In this document: one piece after another, positions 44,476 through 55,716 of the stretch
How the letters are laid out: every line of letters begins with the position of its first letter
How positions within the stretch are numbered: the first letter of the stretch is position 1
Source: Agrobacterium tumefaciens
Lineage (GTDB): Bacteria > Pseudomonadota > Alphaproteobacteria > Rhizobiales > Rhizobiaceae
NCBI GenBank assembly: GCA_025560025.1
Contig: CP048488.1
Span: forward strand, 62,001 to 126,000
Direction of reading: 5' to 3'
DNA length: 64,000 nt
The notes under the pieces: generated by a model
What the model saw: only the letters and a program-made list of their open reading frames with translations
The model's database searches: none
Told to the model about the DNA's origin: nothing
Position numbers and translations under genes: made by a program

Positions 44476-47400
44476 GTGGCCATCGCCCACTTCTCAGCCA
44501 GCATCGTCAGCCGCGGCGACGGCCGCAGCGTGGTGCTGTCTGCGGCCTACCAGCACTGCGCGAAGATGGAATACGAGCGCGAGGCCCGCACCATCGACTA
44601 CACCCGTAAGCAAGGGCTGGTGCATGAGGAATTCATACTCCCGGCGGATGCCCCGAAATGGGTCCGCGCGTTGATTGCAGACTGTTCTGTCGCCGGGGCC
44701 TCTGAGGCCTTCTGGAACAAGGTCGAGGCTTTCGAAAAACGCTCCGACGCGCAGCTGGCCCGCGACCTGACGATTGCACTGCCGCGGGAGCTTACATCCG
44801 AGCAGAACATCGCCCTGGTCCGTGATTTCGTGGAGAAACATATCCTGGGGAAGGGCATGGTCGCCGACTGGGTCTATCACGACAATCCCGGCAATCCGCA
44901 CATCCACCTGATGACCACATTGCGGCCGCTAACCGAGGACGGGTTCGGGGCCAAGAAGGTAGCGGTCATTGGTGAGGACGGCCAGCTGGTTCGCACGAAA
45001 TCCGGCAAAATCCTCTACGAACTTTGGGCCGGTTCGACGGACGATTTCAACGTCGTGCGCGATGGATGGTTCGAACGGCTGAACCATCACCTGACGCTTG
45101 GCGGCATCGATCTCAAGATCGATGGCCGCTCCTACGAGAAGCAGGGAATCGACCTCGAACCGACGATCCATCTCGGAGTTGGCGCCAAGGCAATCTCGCG
45201 GAAAGCGGAACAACAGGGTGTTCGGCCGGAGCTCGAAAGGATCGAACTGAACGAAGAACGCCGCTCGGAAAACACCCGCCGCATCCTCAAAAATCCAGCC
45301 ATCGTGCTCGACCTGATCATGCGGGAAAAGAGCGTCTTCGATGAACGCGACGTCGCGAAAGTGCTGCACCGCTATGTCGACGATCCCGCCGTCTTCCAGC
45401 AGCTGATGTTGCGCATCATCCTGAATCCGGAGGTGCTACGGCTGCAGCGCGACACGATCGAGTTCGCGACCGGAGAGAAAGTGCCGGCGCGCTATTCGAC
45501 ACGGGCGATGATCCGGCTGGAAGCGACGATGGCGCGACAGGCGATGTGGCTGTCGGACAAGGAAACGCATGCCGTTTCCACGGCGGTGCTCGCAGCGACT
45601 TTTGGGCGGCATGGGCGGCTGTCGGAGGAACAGAAAGCAGCCATCGAGTGCATCGCCGGTCCGGCACGCATCGCCGCGGTCGTCGGACGCGCGGGTGCTG
45701 GCAAGACCACGATGATGAAGGCGGCGCGGGAGGCGTGGGAGCTGGCCGGATATCGTGTCGTCGGTGGCGCGCTCGCCGGCAAGGCGTCGGAGGGTCTGGA
45801 TAAGGAAGCCGGCATCGAGAGCCGCACGCTCTCCTCCTGGGAGCTGCGCTGGAACCGCGGTCGTGACGTGCTCGACAATAAAACCGTCTTCGTCATGGAC
45901 GAGGCCGGCATGGTGGCCTCGAAACAGATGGCGGGCTTTGTCGATGCCGTCGTCAGGGCAGGGGCAAAGATCGTGCTAGTCGGCGATCCCGAGCAGCTTC
46001 AGCCGATCGAAGCGGGGGCCGCTTTCCGCGCCATTGTCGATCGGATTGGTTACGCTGAACTCGAAACGATCTATCGCCAGCGCGAGGACTGGATGCGAAA
46101 GGCGTCGCTCGATCTGGCGCGCGGCAATGTCGAGAAGGCGTTGGCGCTCTACAATGCCAATGCGAGAATTGTTGGCGAACGTCTGAAGGCGGAAGCGGTT
46201 GAGCGCCTGATCGCCGACTGGAACCGTGATTACGATCAGACGAAGACGACATTGATCCTCGCCCATCTGCGCCGCGACGTGCGCATGCTCAACGTCATGG
46301 CGCGCGAGAAGCTGGTCGAGCGCGGCATCGTCGGCGAGGGCCACGTCTTCAGAACGGCTGACGGCGAACGCCGTTTCCACGCAGGCGATCAGATCGTCTT
46401 CCTGAAGAATGAGACCTCACTTGGGGTCAAGAACGGCATGATCGGCCATGTCGTTGAGGCTGTGCCAAACCGCATCGTTGCGGTGGTCGGGGATCGGGAT
46501 CATCGGCGGCATGTTGTGGTCGAACAACGCTTCTACAGCAATCTCGATCACGGCTACGCCACGACGATTCACAAGTCCCAGGGCGCGACCGTCGATAGGG
46601 TCAAGGTGCTCGCTTCCCTGTCCCTGGATCGGCATCTGACCTATGTGGCGATGACCCGACATCGCGAGGATCTGCAACTCTATTACGGACAACGATCCTT
46701 CGCCTTCAATGGCGGTTTGGCAAAAGTTCTTTCCCGGAAAAATGCGAAGGAAACGACCCTCGATTACGGGCGCGGCAAATTGTATCGCGAGGCGCTGCGC
46801 TTTGCTGAAAACCGTGGCCTCCACATCGTTCAGGTGGCGCGAACATTGCTGCGTGACCAACTCGACTGGACGCTGCGCCAGAAGACGAAGCTGGCTGATC
46901 TCGCTCAGCGTCTGGCTGCTTTCGCTGAGCGCCTTGGCCTCAACCAACTCCCGAAAACCCAAACGATGAAGGAGACCGCACCGATGGTCGCAGGCATCAA
47001 GATATTCACCGGTTCTGTTGCCGATACGGTCGGTGACAGGCTCGGCACAGATCCCGCTCTGAAGCAGCAATGGGAGGAGGTCTCGGCGCGCTTCCGCTAC
47101 GTCTTCGCCGATCCCGAAACCGCCTTCCGCGCCGTCAACTTCGATACGGTTCTGGCAGATAAGGAGGCAGCGAAAGCGGTCTTGCAGAAGCTTGAGGCGG
47201 AGCCGGCATCGATCGGGGCGCTGAAGGGCAAGACCGGTATTCTGGCCAGCAAGACGGAGCGCGAGGCGCGCCGCGTCGCAGAGGTCAATGTTCCCGCCCT
47301 GAAGCGCGATCTGGAGCAATATCTGCGGATGCGCGAGACCGCGACGCTGCGGATAGTGACCGAAGAACAAGCCCTGCGCCAGCGCGTCTCGATCGACATC

Positions 47401-47778
47401 CCGGCGCTCTCCCCGGCCGCACGCGTGGTGCTTGAGCGCGTGCGCGACGCGATCGACCGGAACGATCTGCCGGCGGCCCTTGGATATGCGCTCAGCAATC
47501 GCGAGACCAAGCTCGAGATCGACGGGTTCAACCAGGCTGTTACCGAACGCTTCGGGGAGCGGACCCTGCTGAGCAACGTGGCGCGCGAGCCGTCCGGAAA
47601 GCTGTACGAAAAACTCTCCGATGGTATGCGGCCGGAGCAGAAAGAGCAGTTGAAGCAAGCCTGGCCGATCATGCGCACGGCCCAGCAGCTCGCCGCCCAC
47701 GAGCGCACCGTGCAGTCGCTGAAACAGGCCGAGGAATTGCGGCAGACGTTGCGCCAGGCACCGGTGCTGAAACAATGA
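44476..47778 (+). CDS. traA: TraA, conjugative relaxase-helicase
   Basis: About 1100 residues. The GTG at 44476 gives the usual [17 protein letters not shown] opening; an ATG-like start 51 bases earlier is open but unneeded. An N-terminal MobA/MobL relaxase with the metal-binding HIHL cluster (near 140) is followed by a RecD-like helicase: Walker [11 protein letters not shown] near 415, VMDEAGMV near 475, and [13 protein letters not shown] near 700. It nicks oriT and unwinds the plasmid. Confidence 0.95.
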   Translation: MAIAHFSASIVSRGDGRSVVLSAAYQHCAKMEYEREARTIDYTRKQGLVHEEFILPADAPKWVRALIADCSVAGASEAFWNKVEAFEKRSDAQLARDLTIALPRELTSEQNIALVRDFVEKHILGKGMVADWVYHDNPGNPHIHLMTTLRPLTEDGFGAKKVAVIGEDGQLVRTKSGKILYELWAGSTDDFNVVRDGWFERLNHHLTLGGIDLKIDGRSYEKQGIDLEPTIHLGVGAKAISRKAEQQGVRPELERIELNEERRSENTRRILKNPAIVLDLIMREKSVFDERDVAKVLHRYVDDPAVFQQLMLRIILNPEVLRLQRDTIEFATGEKVPARYSTRAMIRLEATMARQAMWLSDKETHAVSTAVLAATFGRHGRLSEEQKAAIECIAGPARIAAVVGRAGAGKTTMMKAAREAWELAGYRVVGGALAGKASEGLDKEAGIESRTLSSWELRWNRGRDVLDNKTVFVMDEAGMVASKQMAGFVDAVVRAGAKIVLVGDPEQLQPIEAGAAFRAIVDRIGYAELETIYRQREDWMRKASLDLARGNVEKALALYNANARIVGERLKAEAVERLIADWNRDYDQTKTTLILAHLRRDVRMLNVMAREKLVERGIVGEGHVFRTADGERRFHAGDQIVFLKNETSLGVKNGMIGHVVEAVPNRIVAVVGDRDHRRHVVVEQRFYSNLDHGYATTIHKSQGATVDRVKVLASLSLDRHLTYVAMTRHREDLQLYYGQRSFAFNGGLAKVLSRKNAKETTLDYGRGKLYREALRFAENRGLHIVQVARTLLRDQLDWTLRQKTKLADLAQRLAAFAERLGLNQLPKTQTMKETAPMVAGIKIFTGSVADTVGDRLGTDPALKQQWEEVSARFRYVFADPETAFRAVNFDTVLADKEAAKAVLQKLEAEPASIGALKGKTGILASKTEREARRVAEVNVPALKRDLEQYLRMRETATLRIVTEEQALRQRVSIDIPALSPAARVVLERVRDAIDRNDLPAALGYALSNRETKLEIDGFNQAVTERFGERTLLSNVAREPSGKLYEKLSDGMRPEQKEQLKQAWPIMRTAQQLAAHERTVQSLKQAEELRQTLRQAPVLKQ

Positions 47779-48305
47779 GCAAACGCGCTGTCATCCGGTT
47801 TCTCGGTGTCGCAGGCCTCGTCTTGAGCGGCGCCACCGTCATGGGGCTCATCGGTGGTTATCGAGTGAACGTCACGCCGAGCGAACCCCTTGGGCTCTGG
47901 CGTGTGGAAAAGCTCCGACGCCCGGTTCAGTCCGGCGATCTGGTGTTTGTCTGCCCGCCGCACAACGCCTTCTTCGAGGAAGCCTGGCTACGCGGCTATC
48001 TCCGTTCCGGGCTCTGCCCAGGTTGGTTCGCGCCGCTCATAAAGTCCGTTCTGGCGCTTCCCGGTCAGCGCGTCGAAATCGCCGATCGGATTGTCATCGA
48101 CGGTCATCCCGTATCGGCTTCCACTGTCAGCGCGACGGACAGCGAGGGCAGGGCGATCGCGCCCTTCGCCGGCGGCGTCGTGCCGCCAGGATTTCTATTT
48201 CTCCATTCTTCCTTTGCGAGTTCCTATGATTCACGATACTTCGGCCCGATCCCGGACAGCGGTCTTCTCGGCCTGGCGCGGCCGGTGTTCACGTTTGACC
48301 CGTGA
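47775..48305 (+). CDS. traF: TraF, conjugation signal-peptidase-like protease
   Basis: 176 residues. A TM segment is followed by the S26 serine protease pattern: [10 protein letters not shown] (catalytic Ser, near 37) and [11 protein letters not shown] near 100 with the general-base lysine just before it. TraF matures or cyclises the pilin TrbC. ATGA overlap with traA. Confidence 0.92.
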   Translation: MSKRAVIRFLGVAGLVLSGATVMGLIGGYRVNVTPSEPLGLWRVEKLRRPVQSGDLVFVCPPHNAFFEEAWLRGYLRSGLCPGWFAPLIKSVLALPGQRVEIADRIVIDGHPVSASTVSATDSEGRAIAPFAGGVVPPGFLFLHSSFASSYDSRYFGPIPDSGLLGLARPVFTFDP

Positions 48306-49491
48306 CCGCTGGCGTGTGGCGCTCCTGATCCTGCTTTCGATCGCCGTCGGAGCGGTCGGCTGGAGCGGCGAGGCCCTCCTTCTTCCGACAGCCATGCTCT
48401 TTCCGTTGCTATGGGCGCAATCTCCATCACGACTGGTTGCGGGCGCGGTGTCTGCCGGGTACTTCCTCACCGCCTCGCGCGGCCTGCCGCAGGGTGTGGC
48501 GAACTTCTACGCCGCCGATTTCTGGCACGGCCTCCTGCTATGGCTGGCGGCCTCGGCCGGCTTTGTCGCCGTGCATGCGGCGTTCTGGCCCGCGCGCTTG
48601 CAAAAGAGGCTTCCGGGAAGGGGCGCTCTGGGTTGGGGAAAGCCGGTGCGCTACCTTGCGGCCGCGGTGCTGATGGGGCTGCCGCCCTTCGGCATCACCG
48701 GGTGGGCGCATCCACTAACCGCAGCGGGCATTCTGTTTCCCGGCTTTGGATGGTGGGGGCTGGGTGCGACCACAGCCGGCCTCGCGATGATGACATCGCG
48801 ATACTGGCCGGCTGCTGCCATTGCCCTGGGAGGCTTCTGGTTCTGGTCCGCCGCTACGTGGACGCAACCTGTCCTACCGGATGGATGGAAAGGCGTCGAC
48901 CTCGAACAGGGTCAAACGCTTGGACGTGATGGTTCGCTTGACCATCACCGTGACCTGATCGCAACGGTGCGCGCGGCGGCAGGAGCGGAAACCCGTGTCA
49001 TCGTTCTTCCCGAAAGCGCCCTCGGCTTATGGACCCCGACTGTCGCACGGCTTTGGCAGGCAGGCTTGCGAGGGGCGGACATCACCGTGATCGCCGGCGC
49101 GGCCGTCATCGACCCGGGCGGCTACGACAACGTCATGGTGACGATCTCGGAGGGTGAAGCACGGATCCTCTATCGCGAGCGCATGCCGATTCCGGTATCG
49201 ATGTGGCAGCCATGGTTGCAATGGACCGGGCAGGGCGGTGGCGCTCGAGCGCATTTCTTCGCCAACGCGGCCGAGGATCTCGCCGGCACGAGGATCGCGC
49301 CGCTGATCTGCTACGAGCAGCTCATCGTCTGGCCCATACTGCACTCGATGCTGTTTTCCCCCGCCGCCATCATCGCCACGGGCAACGGATGGTGGACCGA
49401 GGGAACGTCGATCGTCGCCATCCAACAAGCAGGCGTGATCGCCTGGGCGAAACTCTTCGGGCGACCCGTCGTCACGGCTTTCAACACATAA
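48226..49491 (+). CDS. traB: TraB, membrane nitrilase-like conjugal transfer protein
   Basis: Given from the ATG at 48226 (overlapping traF); a TTG at 48295 giving [13 protein letters not shown] is an alternative start. Several hydrophobic helices precede a carbon-nitrogen-hydrolase domain related to Lnt, with [10 protein letters not shown] (Glu, near 265) and PLICYEQL (Cys, near 365). It is an accessory transfer factor in Ti systems. Confidence 0.9.
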   Translation: MIHDTSARSRTAVFSAWRGRCSRLTRDRWRVALLILLSIAVGAVGWSGEALLLPTAMLFPLLWAQSPSRLVAGAVSAGYFLTASRGLPQGVANFYAADFWHGLLLWLAASAGFVAVHAAFWPARLQKRLPGRGALGWGKPVRYLAAAVLMGLPPFGITGWAHPLTAAGILFPGFGWWGLGATTAGLAMMTSRYWPAAAIALGGFWFWSAATWTQPVLPDGWKGVDLEQGQTLGRDGSLDHHRDLIATVRAAAGAETRVIVLPESALGLWTPTVARLWQAGLRGADITVIAGAAVIDPGGYDNVMVTISEGEARILYRERMPIPVSMWQPWLQWTGQGGGARAHFFANAAEDLAGTRIAPLICYEQLIVWPILHSMLFSPAAIIATGNGWWTEGTSIVAIQQAGVIAWAKLFGRPVVTAFNT

Positions 49492-49504
49492 GGAGACTTT
49501 CGCG

Positions 49505-50131
49505 ATGGTCGATTCCGCCCTCATCAAGGAATGCAGCGATCCCGGCCTGAAGCCCGCGATCGTCGAAGAGTTCATCGAACGGGCAGGGGCGCCGGACCCG
49601 CTCGCGGTCACTGTCCGCTCCGGCAACCGCATCGTTCTGGTGCCGAAGCCGACAACGCCGGACGAAGCGCTCGCATTGATACGCCAGAACCTCGGCCGCA
49701 ATATCGTTCGCGTCGGCTTGACGCAGTATCCCGCCGGGCTCGGTATCGTCGAGGCGGGCCAGTTGAAGCCGGACCTGATCGAGCCTTGCGAAAACATCAA
49801 AATGGGCACGGCCCTGTTCGCCAAAGTCTATCGTATCGTCACCAAATGGTACGGTAACCCTACCGAAAGCGAGGTCCTTCCGCAGGTTTTTGAAGACGCG
49901 ATCATCGCATGGCAAACGGGGTATTTCGAGGGGACAGCGGTGTTCCGGGCAGCCGATCCGGGCGACGTGAAGCTGCCAGAGCCGGAACCAGGGGTGGAAG
50001 AGGAAAGGTCCGGAGCCGGTAGTGACAAGATGAAGGGCGGCAACGTCGATGCACTCGAAGCGGAACCGGTCGACCCGAACAGGGCTGGTATTCGGATCGA
50101 CCTTTCCGGCATCGGCGCGCGCGGGAAGTGA
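49505..50131 (+). CDS. traH: TraH, conjugal transfer protein
   Basis: 208 residues following traB by 13 bases, with AAGGAGA upstream. It matches Ti TraH in size and in motifs such as VRVGLTQYPAGLGIVEAGQL near 78-97. The C-terminal third is Pro/Glu-rich and probably disordered. Exact function unknown. Confidence 0.9.
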   Translation: MVDSALIKECSDPGLKPAIVEEFIERAGAPDPLAVTVRSGNRIVLVPKPTTPDEALALIRQNLGRNIVRVGLTQYPAGLGIVEAGQLKPDLIEPCENIKMGTALFAKVYRIVTKWYGNPTESEVLPQVFEDAIIAWQTGYFEGTAVFRAADPGDVKLPEPEPGVEEERSGAGSDKMKGGNVDALEAEPVDPNRAGIRIDLSGIGARGK

Positions 50132-50655
50132 GGACAAGTTCCTCGCGTCTGCGTCGATGAACGCGGGCCAGGAGCGAAAAATTGCTCGGTCCGTGCGCCA
50201 GGCGAATCGCAGTCAATGAGAGCACGGCAGAGAACAACCAAGTGTCGTCGCGATTTACCAATGCATTCTATCTCTGGTCGCAAGTCGCGTTGATTTCTTC
50301 TTCGAAAGCATAGGCCTTGAGGTATTTTGTGCCTTCCATCGAGGTGGGCATGTGAAGATTTGCACCGTCGTTCTGTCGATCGGCGCTGGCATCTCTTTGG
50401 AATGGCTCTTATAAGGGGCATGACGCAGTACGCGCTGTGTTGCGGCTTAGAATCCGCAGATGAACGGTTGGCGCTGACCGAAACGGTGCCAGGAACCCTC
50501 TGACCTTGTGGCCGGGGGCCTGTGACTCATGTCCAGGCGCCTCGGTGCTAAAGGTCTCAGGGCCGATTCATCTCGGATTCTAACCCCCGGCTAGGGTTCA
50601 AAGGGTTCAACGTCAGCGGGGGCGCACCGCAGACAAAACCAGGGTTAGGTCAGGA
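50132..50655. other. Intergenic region traH-traM with a tra-box-like site at 50350-50367
   Basis: No gene is seen in 524 bases. ATGTGAAGATTTGCACCG at 50350-50367 matches the tra box at 14 of 18 positions. In Ti plasmids traM is activated by TraR, so a weak box here would fit, although it lies about 290 bases before the ATG. Confidence 0.4.
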
Positions 50656-50964
50656 ATGGAATCGGAAGATGCAACATTGACGAAAAAAGTTGAGCTCCGG
50701 CCACTGGTCGGCTTAACTCGTGGACTACACCCGGCTGACCTCGAGAAACTGACCATAGACGCAATCCGTGCGCATCGGCGACTGGTCGAAAAGGCCGACG
50801 AACTTTTCCAGGCCCTGCCGGAAAGCTATAAGTCGGGAAAGGAAGTCGGAGGCCCACAGCATCTGTGTTACATCGAGGCCAGTATCGAGATGCACGCGCA
50901 GATGAGCGCTGTCAGCACGCTGATCAGCATTCTTGGCTATATCCCGAACGCCACCGTGAACTGA
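50656..50964 (+). CDS. traM: TraM, TraR antiactivator
   Basis: 102 residues, the family length, beginning MESEDATLTKKVELRPLVGL and ending ILGYIPNATVN; the sequence closely follows Agrobacterium TraM as I recall it. TraM binds TraR and blocks its DNA binding, setting the quorum threshold. It is separated from traR by a chemoreceptor gene and a small unknown gene on the opposite strand. Confidence 0.95.
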   Translation: MESEDATLTKKVELRPLVGLTRGLHPADLEKLTIDAIRAHRRLVEKADELFQALPESYKSGKEVGGPQHLCYIEASIEMHAQMSAVSTLISILGYIPNATVN

Positions 50965-51126
50965 ACCGGTTTCCGTTTGTCTCATGGCTAATTTTTATAG
51001 CGGGCTATGATGTCATATCGGTCCTGAACTATTGCGGCAGCTCAGACCCGCTATCTTCATCGGAGGAAAGGCGGCGTGACACGAGCTCCTCCGTTCGGTC
51101 TCTTTGATACCGACCGCGGTGGAACC

Positions 51127-52866
51127 CTACGCAGCGAAGACCTGGGCAGCGCGGCTCGACGGTTTGGCGACTGGCGCGACGGATGGCCGATGAACCTGGC
51201 CAGCAAACGCTTGCGTTCGGCCGGTATCATCGAACCTGAAATGCTCCAGCAGCTCGAATAGCGCGGCGGCCTCGCGAGCAAGGCTGTGGCTGGCCGCCGT
51301 CTGCTCCTCGACCATCGCGGCGTTTTGTTGCGTTCCCTGATCGACGCTGTTCACGGCCTTGTTGATCTCACCGAGAGCGTTCGACTGCTCGCGTGCCGCT
51401 TCGACAATCGCGACGACATTCGTGTTGATGTCGTGGACCTGGGTTGCGATTTCCTGCAGCGCGGAACCGGCTTTCGTGACAAGCGATACCCCGCTCTGGA
51501 CCTGGCTGCCCGACGAGGTGATCAGCGTCTTGATTTCCTTGGCGGCCTTGGCCGATCGCTGCGCGAGCTCGCGGACTTCCTGCGCGACGACCGCGAATCC
51601 CTTGCCCGCTTCGCCGGCACGGGCCGCTTCGACACCGGCATTCAGCGCCAGGAGGTTGGTCTGGAACGCGATCTCATCGATGACACCGATGATGTTGGAG
51701 ATCTCGCGAGAGGACGTTTCGATCTGATCCATGGCGCCGATCGCGTCGCGCACCACCTCCCCGGAATGCTCTGCATGTTCGCGGGTGCGTGCAACGAGTT
51801 GGCCAGCCTCCTCCGCCCGACGACTGGAATCCTTGACCGTTGTGGTGATTTCCTCGAGCGCAGCGGCGGTCTCCTCGACCGAGGCGGCTTGTTGCTCGGT
51901 GCGTTTTGCCAGCTCGTCGGCGGCGGTCCGAATCTCGCTGGATCCCGCGGAGATCGCCCTGGCGTTGTCGGCGACAGTCGCCATCGCGCGCTTCAGCTTG
52001 TCGGAGGCGGCGTTGAAATCGGTGCGCAAACGTTCGAGCGAGGGGATGAACGGTTTTTCGATTTGCTGCGCCAGGTCACCGTCCGCCAGACTGTTCAGGC
52101 AGCCCGCGAGCTGTTCGACGTTTTCGACCCGGGTGGTCACGTCGGTCGCGAATTTCACGACCTTGAAAACTCTGCCGTTCATATCGAAGATCGGATTATA
52201 GGATGCCTGGATAAAGACCTTGCGACCACCCTTGCCGAGCCGCATGAACTCGTCCGCCATCAAATCCCCGCCTGCAAGCATCTTCCAGAAATTCCGATAG
52301 TCGGGCGACGCGGTATAGGATGGTTCGCAGAACATCGAATGGTGTTTGCCCTGGATCTCGCTCAGAGAATATCCGAGGGCGGACAGGAAATTCTCGTTGG
52401 CGGTCAGGACGTCGCCGGTCGGCGTGAACTCGATAATCGCCTGCGCCCGCGACAAGGCCTCGATCTTGCCGGCATCTTCTGCAACTTTCAGCTTCTGGGC
52501 GGTGATGTCGGTGGCGATCTTGACAACCTTGACCGGCTTGCCACGGCGCATGACAGGGTTATAGGACGCCTCGATCCAGACTTCCTTGCCGCCCTTGCCG
52601 ATGCGCTTATATTGCTGCTGGTCGAAGTTGCCGGCGGCGAGTTTCGCCCAGAACGCCTTATAATCCGCCGATTTCACAAATGCCGGTTCAACGAACATGC
52701 TGTGATGTTTGCCGATAATTTCTGATAGCTCATAGCCGAGCGCCCGGCAGAAATTGTCGTTGGCAGTGAGTATCCTGCCGGACAGATCGAATTCGATCAT
52801 GGCCTGAGATTTAGAGAGGGCGGCAAGTACCGCGCATGCATTGGCACCACGATTGAGAATATTCAC
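51127..52866 (-). CDS. Soluble methyl-accepting chemotaxis protein, PAS-PAS-HAMP-MCP
   Basis: 579 residues from a GTG at 52866 preceded by GGGAGGT. Two PAS domains in tandem ([12 protein letters not shown] near 53; [12 protein letters not shown] near 175) end in KIATDIT and KFATDVT. A HAMP-like stretch and the MCP signalling hairpin follow ([20 protein letters not shown] near 390-409). No transmembrane segment, so cytoplasmic. Equivalent to mcpA next to traR in nopaline-type Ti plasmids. Confidence 0.93.
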   Translation of the reverse strand: MNILNRGANACAVLAALSKSQAMIEFDLSGRILTANDNFCRALGYELSEIIGKHHSMFVEPAFVKSADYKAFWAKLAAGNFDQQQYKRIGKGGKEVWIEASYNPVMRRGKPVKVVKIATDITAQKLKVAEDAGKIEALSRAQAIIEFTPTGDVLTANENFLSALGYSLSEIQGKHHSMFCEPSYTASPDYRNFWKMLAGGDLMADEFMRLGKGGRKVFIQASYNPIFDMNGRVFKVVKFATDVTTRVENVEQLAGCLNSLADGDLAQQIEKPFIPSLERLRTDFNAASDKLKRAMATVADNARAISAGSSEIRTAADELAKRTEQQAASVEETAAALEEITTTVKDSSRRAEEAGQLVARTREHAEHSGEVVRDAIGAMDQIETSSREISNIIGVIDEIAFQTNLLALNAGVEAARAGEAGKGFAVVAQEVRELAQRSAKAAKEIKTLITSSGSQVQSGVSLVTKAGSALQEIATQVHDINTNVVAIVEAAREQSNALGEINKAVNSVDQGTQQNAAMVEEQTAASHSLAREAAALFELLEHFRFDDTGRTQAFAGQVHRPSVAPVAKPSSRAAQVFAA

Positions 52867-52968
52867 TAGGCGACCTCCCAAGGATACTTACCGGACCGAA
52901 GGTCGCGGCAGAGCGCGAATAGTTGCATACGATGTTTAATCTTCATTTAAACATGGAACTGGCATCCA

Positions 52969-53298
52969 TCAATTATGCCCGCTTAAAGCGCTCGAAGAGA
53001 AGGAGGAGATTGTATCAACAATCATGTGCCGCTCGATAAGCGCTTCCATGTTGCGATTGAGCAAAGACAGCAGCAGGTGTTTTGTGACGGCCCGGGTCTC
53101 GATTTTTTCGAGATAGAGCGGACGCCACGTGAGGTCGAGATCCTGGCTTAGGTCTTCGTGCAACTTGACTATCTCCTGCCGGGCCGCTTCCAGGCTATCG
53201 AAAAACTGAACGGTGGTGTGCCCGTGCAGCCAGTGCGCCTGATCATCGGCAGTCGCCTGAGAATAGGTGTAGAACGTATAGGAAGTTACTGACATCAT
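52969..53298 (-). CDS. Small hypothetical protein in the traR operon, 109 aa
   Basis: Starts MMSVTSYTFYTYSQATADDQ after GGGGAGAGG, 29 bases after the traR stop. It is cytoplasmic and mostly helical (VTKHLLLSLLNRNMEALIER near 70). No family recognised. Cotranscription with traR suggests a link to opine or quorum response, but nothing in the sequence defines it. Confidence 0.6.
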   Translation of the reverse strand: MMSVTSYTFYTYSQATADDQAHWLHGHTTVQFFDSLEAARQEIVKLHEDLSQDLDLTWRPLYLEKIETRAVTKHLLLSLLNRNMEALIERHMIVDTISSFSSSALSGHN

Positions 53299-53327
53299 TC
53301 CTCTCCCCTGGTTTGTCTGTCACGTTT

Positions 53328-54062
<735 letters not shown>

Positions 54063-54207
54063 CTACTCTAACGTTTGCTCCCAGCAGCCGACCGCCGGGC
54101 TGAATCTGCTTTCATCCTCTTTTACCCAGACAACTCAGGCTGAGCCGAAGCATTTTTCCACGAGGTACATGCTCCAACGCTTCACGAATATCCGTACTAT
54201 CCCCCTG

Positions 54208-55665
54208 TCACTCGACGATCTGCATCTCGCTCTGACCAGATGCGGCAATGCTCGCCTTGCGGTCGGCAAATGAGATCTTCAATTCAGCAAAAGCATCGCC
54301 GTGTTGCCATGAAAGCACCAACGCTCCGGCATCAGCAATGGTGGCCTTGAGCGCTCCACCGAAGGCGGGATGGGTGTTCCTGAAACGGATCAGATTTGAA
54401 AGGCGATGGAAGAGCGGCGTCTCAAGGGCCGTACCGATTTCGTCGTTGCCGTAAAAGTGCCGGTTAATGTCACGCCCCACGCCCGTTTTGGCGAGCAGGT
54501 CCATATCGTTTACGCCGCCCAATAAACCGACATAATAGACTTGCGGAATTCCTGGAGCAAAAAACTGAATTGCCCGAGCGATGAGATAATCATTATCGTT
54601 GCGACCAAGCGCGTCATAGTAGGTGCAGTTTACCTGATAAAGGTCCAGATTCGATGCAGCGGCCCCCGTCGCCTGGCGGCTCTGGCCATCCGATCGCCTA
54701 TGGATCTCTTCCACAAGATTGTCGATCGCCTGGGGTTCGAGGAGGCCCGCCCGGCCGTCGCTATGGGCACCGACATCTATAACGCCGATCCCGTCATGGG
54801 TGTCGAGAACGGTGATCGCGTTACGGGGGCTTATTGCCAGCCACTTTGCCAGCGGCGTGGCGTCTCCCGTAAACAATGCATGCAAGATGAGCGGTGGTAG
54901 TGCGAAATCGTAGACCCGGTCGACCTTCTTCGCGATCTCGATTTGGTCACGATGATAACTATGAATCTCGACCAGAACCTCCATGCCGCGGTTGCGGGCC
55001 TTTCCAGCCACTTCTTCGAGGAATGCGTAGGTATCGTCGATCATGAAGCAACTGCTGCCCGCTTTCTTGATCGCGTATCCCGCGGCGTCGAGGCGGATCG
55101 CCGTCACATTCGCCTCCGAAAAGCGATCGAGGATCGTTTCGAGATAGGTTGTGCCTTTGGCGCTGTGGACATCGATGTCGATCTGCTCCGGTGTGAAGGT
55201 TGTCCAGAGCATCCGCTGAGTACCATCAGCCAGGGTCACCTTCGAAAACGGTAAACCGGGGCGCGGTCGATAGATCCTCAGAAGGTCTTCTTCGGTGGCG
55301 CCATCGGGAAATACCTTATCGAACGTCATGAACATGTCGGCAAATTCGGACGCCGAACCCTTGGCAATGAAGTCCGTGAATGCGCCGGATTGCGATGAGA
55401 CATGGTTGACGATAAGATCGGCCATGATTTCCACGGATCCCGACAAAGCCCGCACATCCTCCCAGTCGCCGAGGCGCGGATCGACGATCGTGTGATCTGT
55501 TGGATCGAATCCGGCATCAGCGCCATCGATCGGATTGAAGAAAGGCAAGACATGGACGCCGCCGAACAGGCCAGCGAACTTGCCATCGACCAGTTCCTTC
55601 AATTGCCTGAAACCACCTCTGGTCAGGCGGTCAACATAGGTGATAAACTGCACTTTGTTTTGCAT
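54208..55665 (-). CDS. splA: Sucrose phosphorylase (GH13)
   Basis: 485 residues from the ATG at 55665 (MQNKVQFITYVDRL). GH13 subfamily 18 motifs: IRLDAAGY nucleophile near 190, EVLVEIHSYH acid/base near 230, and VLDTHDGIG near 285. It phosphorolyses sucrose to glucose-1-phosphate and fructose. In nopaline-type Ti plasmids a similar gene lies in the arc operon with traR, which is the basis for the symbol; agrocinopine A is a sucrose-arabinose phosphodiester, so the enzyme could use its sugar product. Confidence 0.9.
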   Translation of the reverse strand: MQNKVQFITYVDRLTRGGFRQLKELVDGKFAGLFGGVHVLPFFNPIDGADAGFDPTDHTIVDPRLGDWEDVRALSGSVEIMADLIVNHVSSQSGAFTDFIAKGSASEFADMFMTFDKVFPDGATEEDLLRIYRPRPGLPFSKVTLADGTQRMLWTTFTPEQIDIDVHSAKGTTYLETILDRFSEANVTAIRLDAAGYAIKKAGSSCFMIDDTYAFLEEVAGKARNRGMEVLVEIHSYHRDQIEIAKKVDRVYDFALPPLILHALFTGDATPLAKWLAISPRNAITVLDTHDGIGVIDVGAHSDGRAGLLEPQAIDNLVEEIHRRSDGQSRQATGAAASNLDLYQVNCTYYDALGRNDNDYLIARAIQFFAPGIPQVYYVGLLGGVNDMDLLAKTGVGRDINRHFYGNDEIGTALETPLFHRLSNLIRFRNTHPAFGGALKATIADAGALVLSWQHGDAFAELKISFADRKASIAASGQSEMQIVE

Positions 55666-55716
55666 TTCAATTTCCAGTATGTGTCGTCTTACGAGGACGA
55701 GTTGATTTTCTTTCAC

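Noticed and set aside
46417..47775. 452-codon minus-strand frame opposite traA
   Set aside because: Antisense shadow of the relaxase-helicase gene, no ribosome site or motif.
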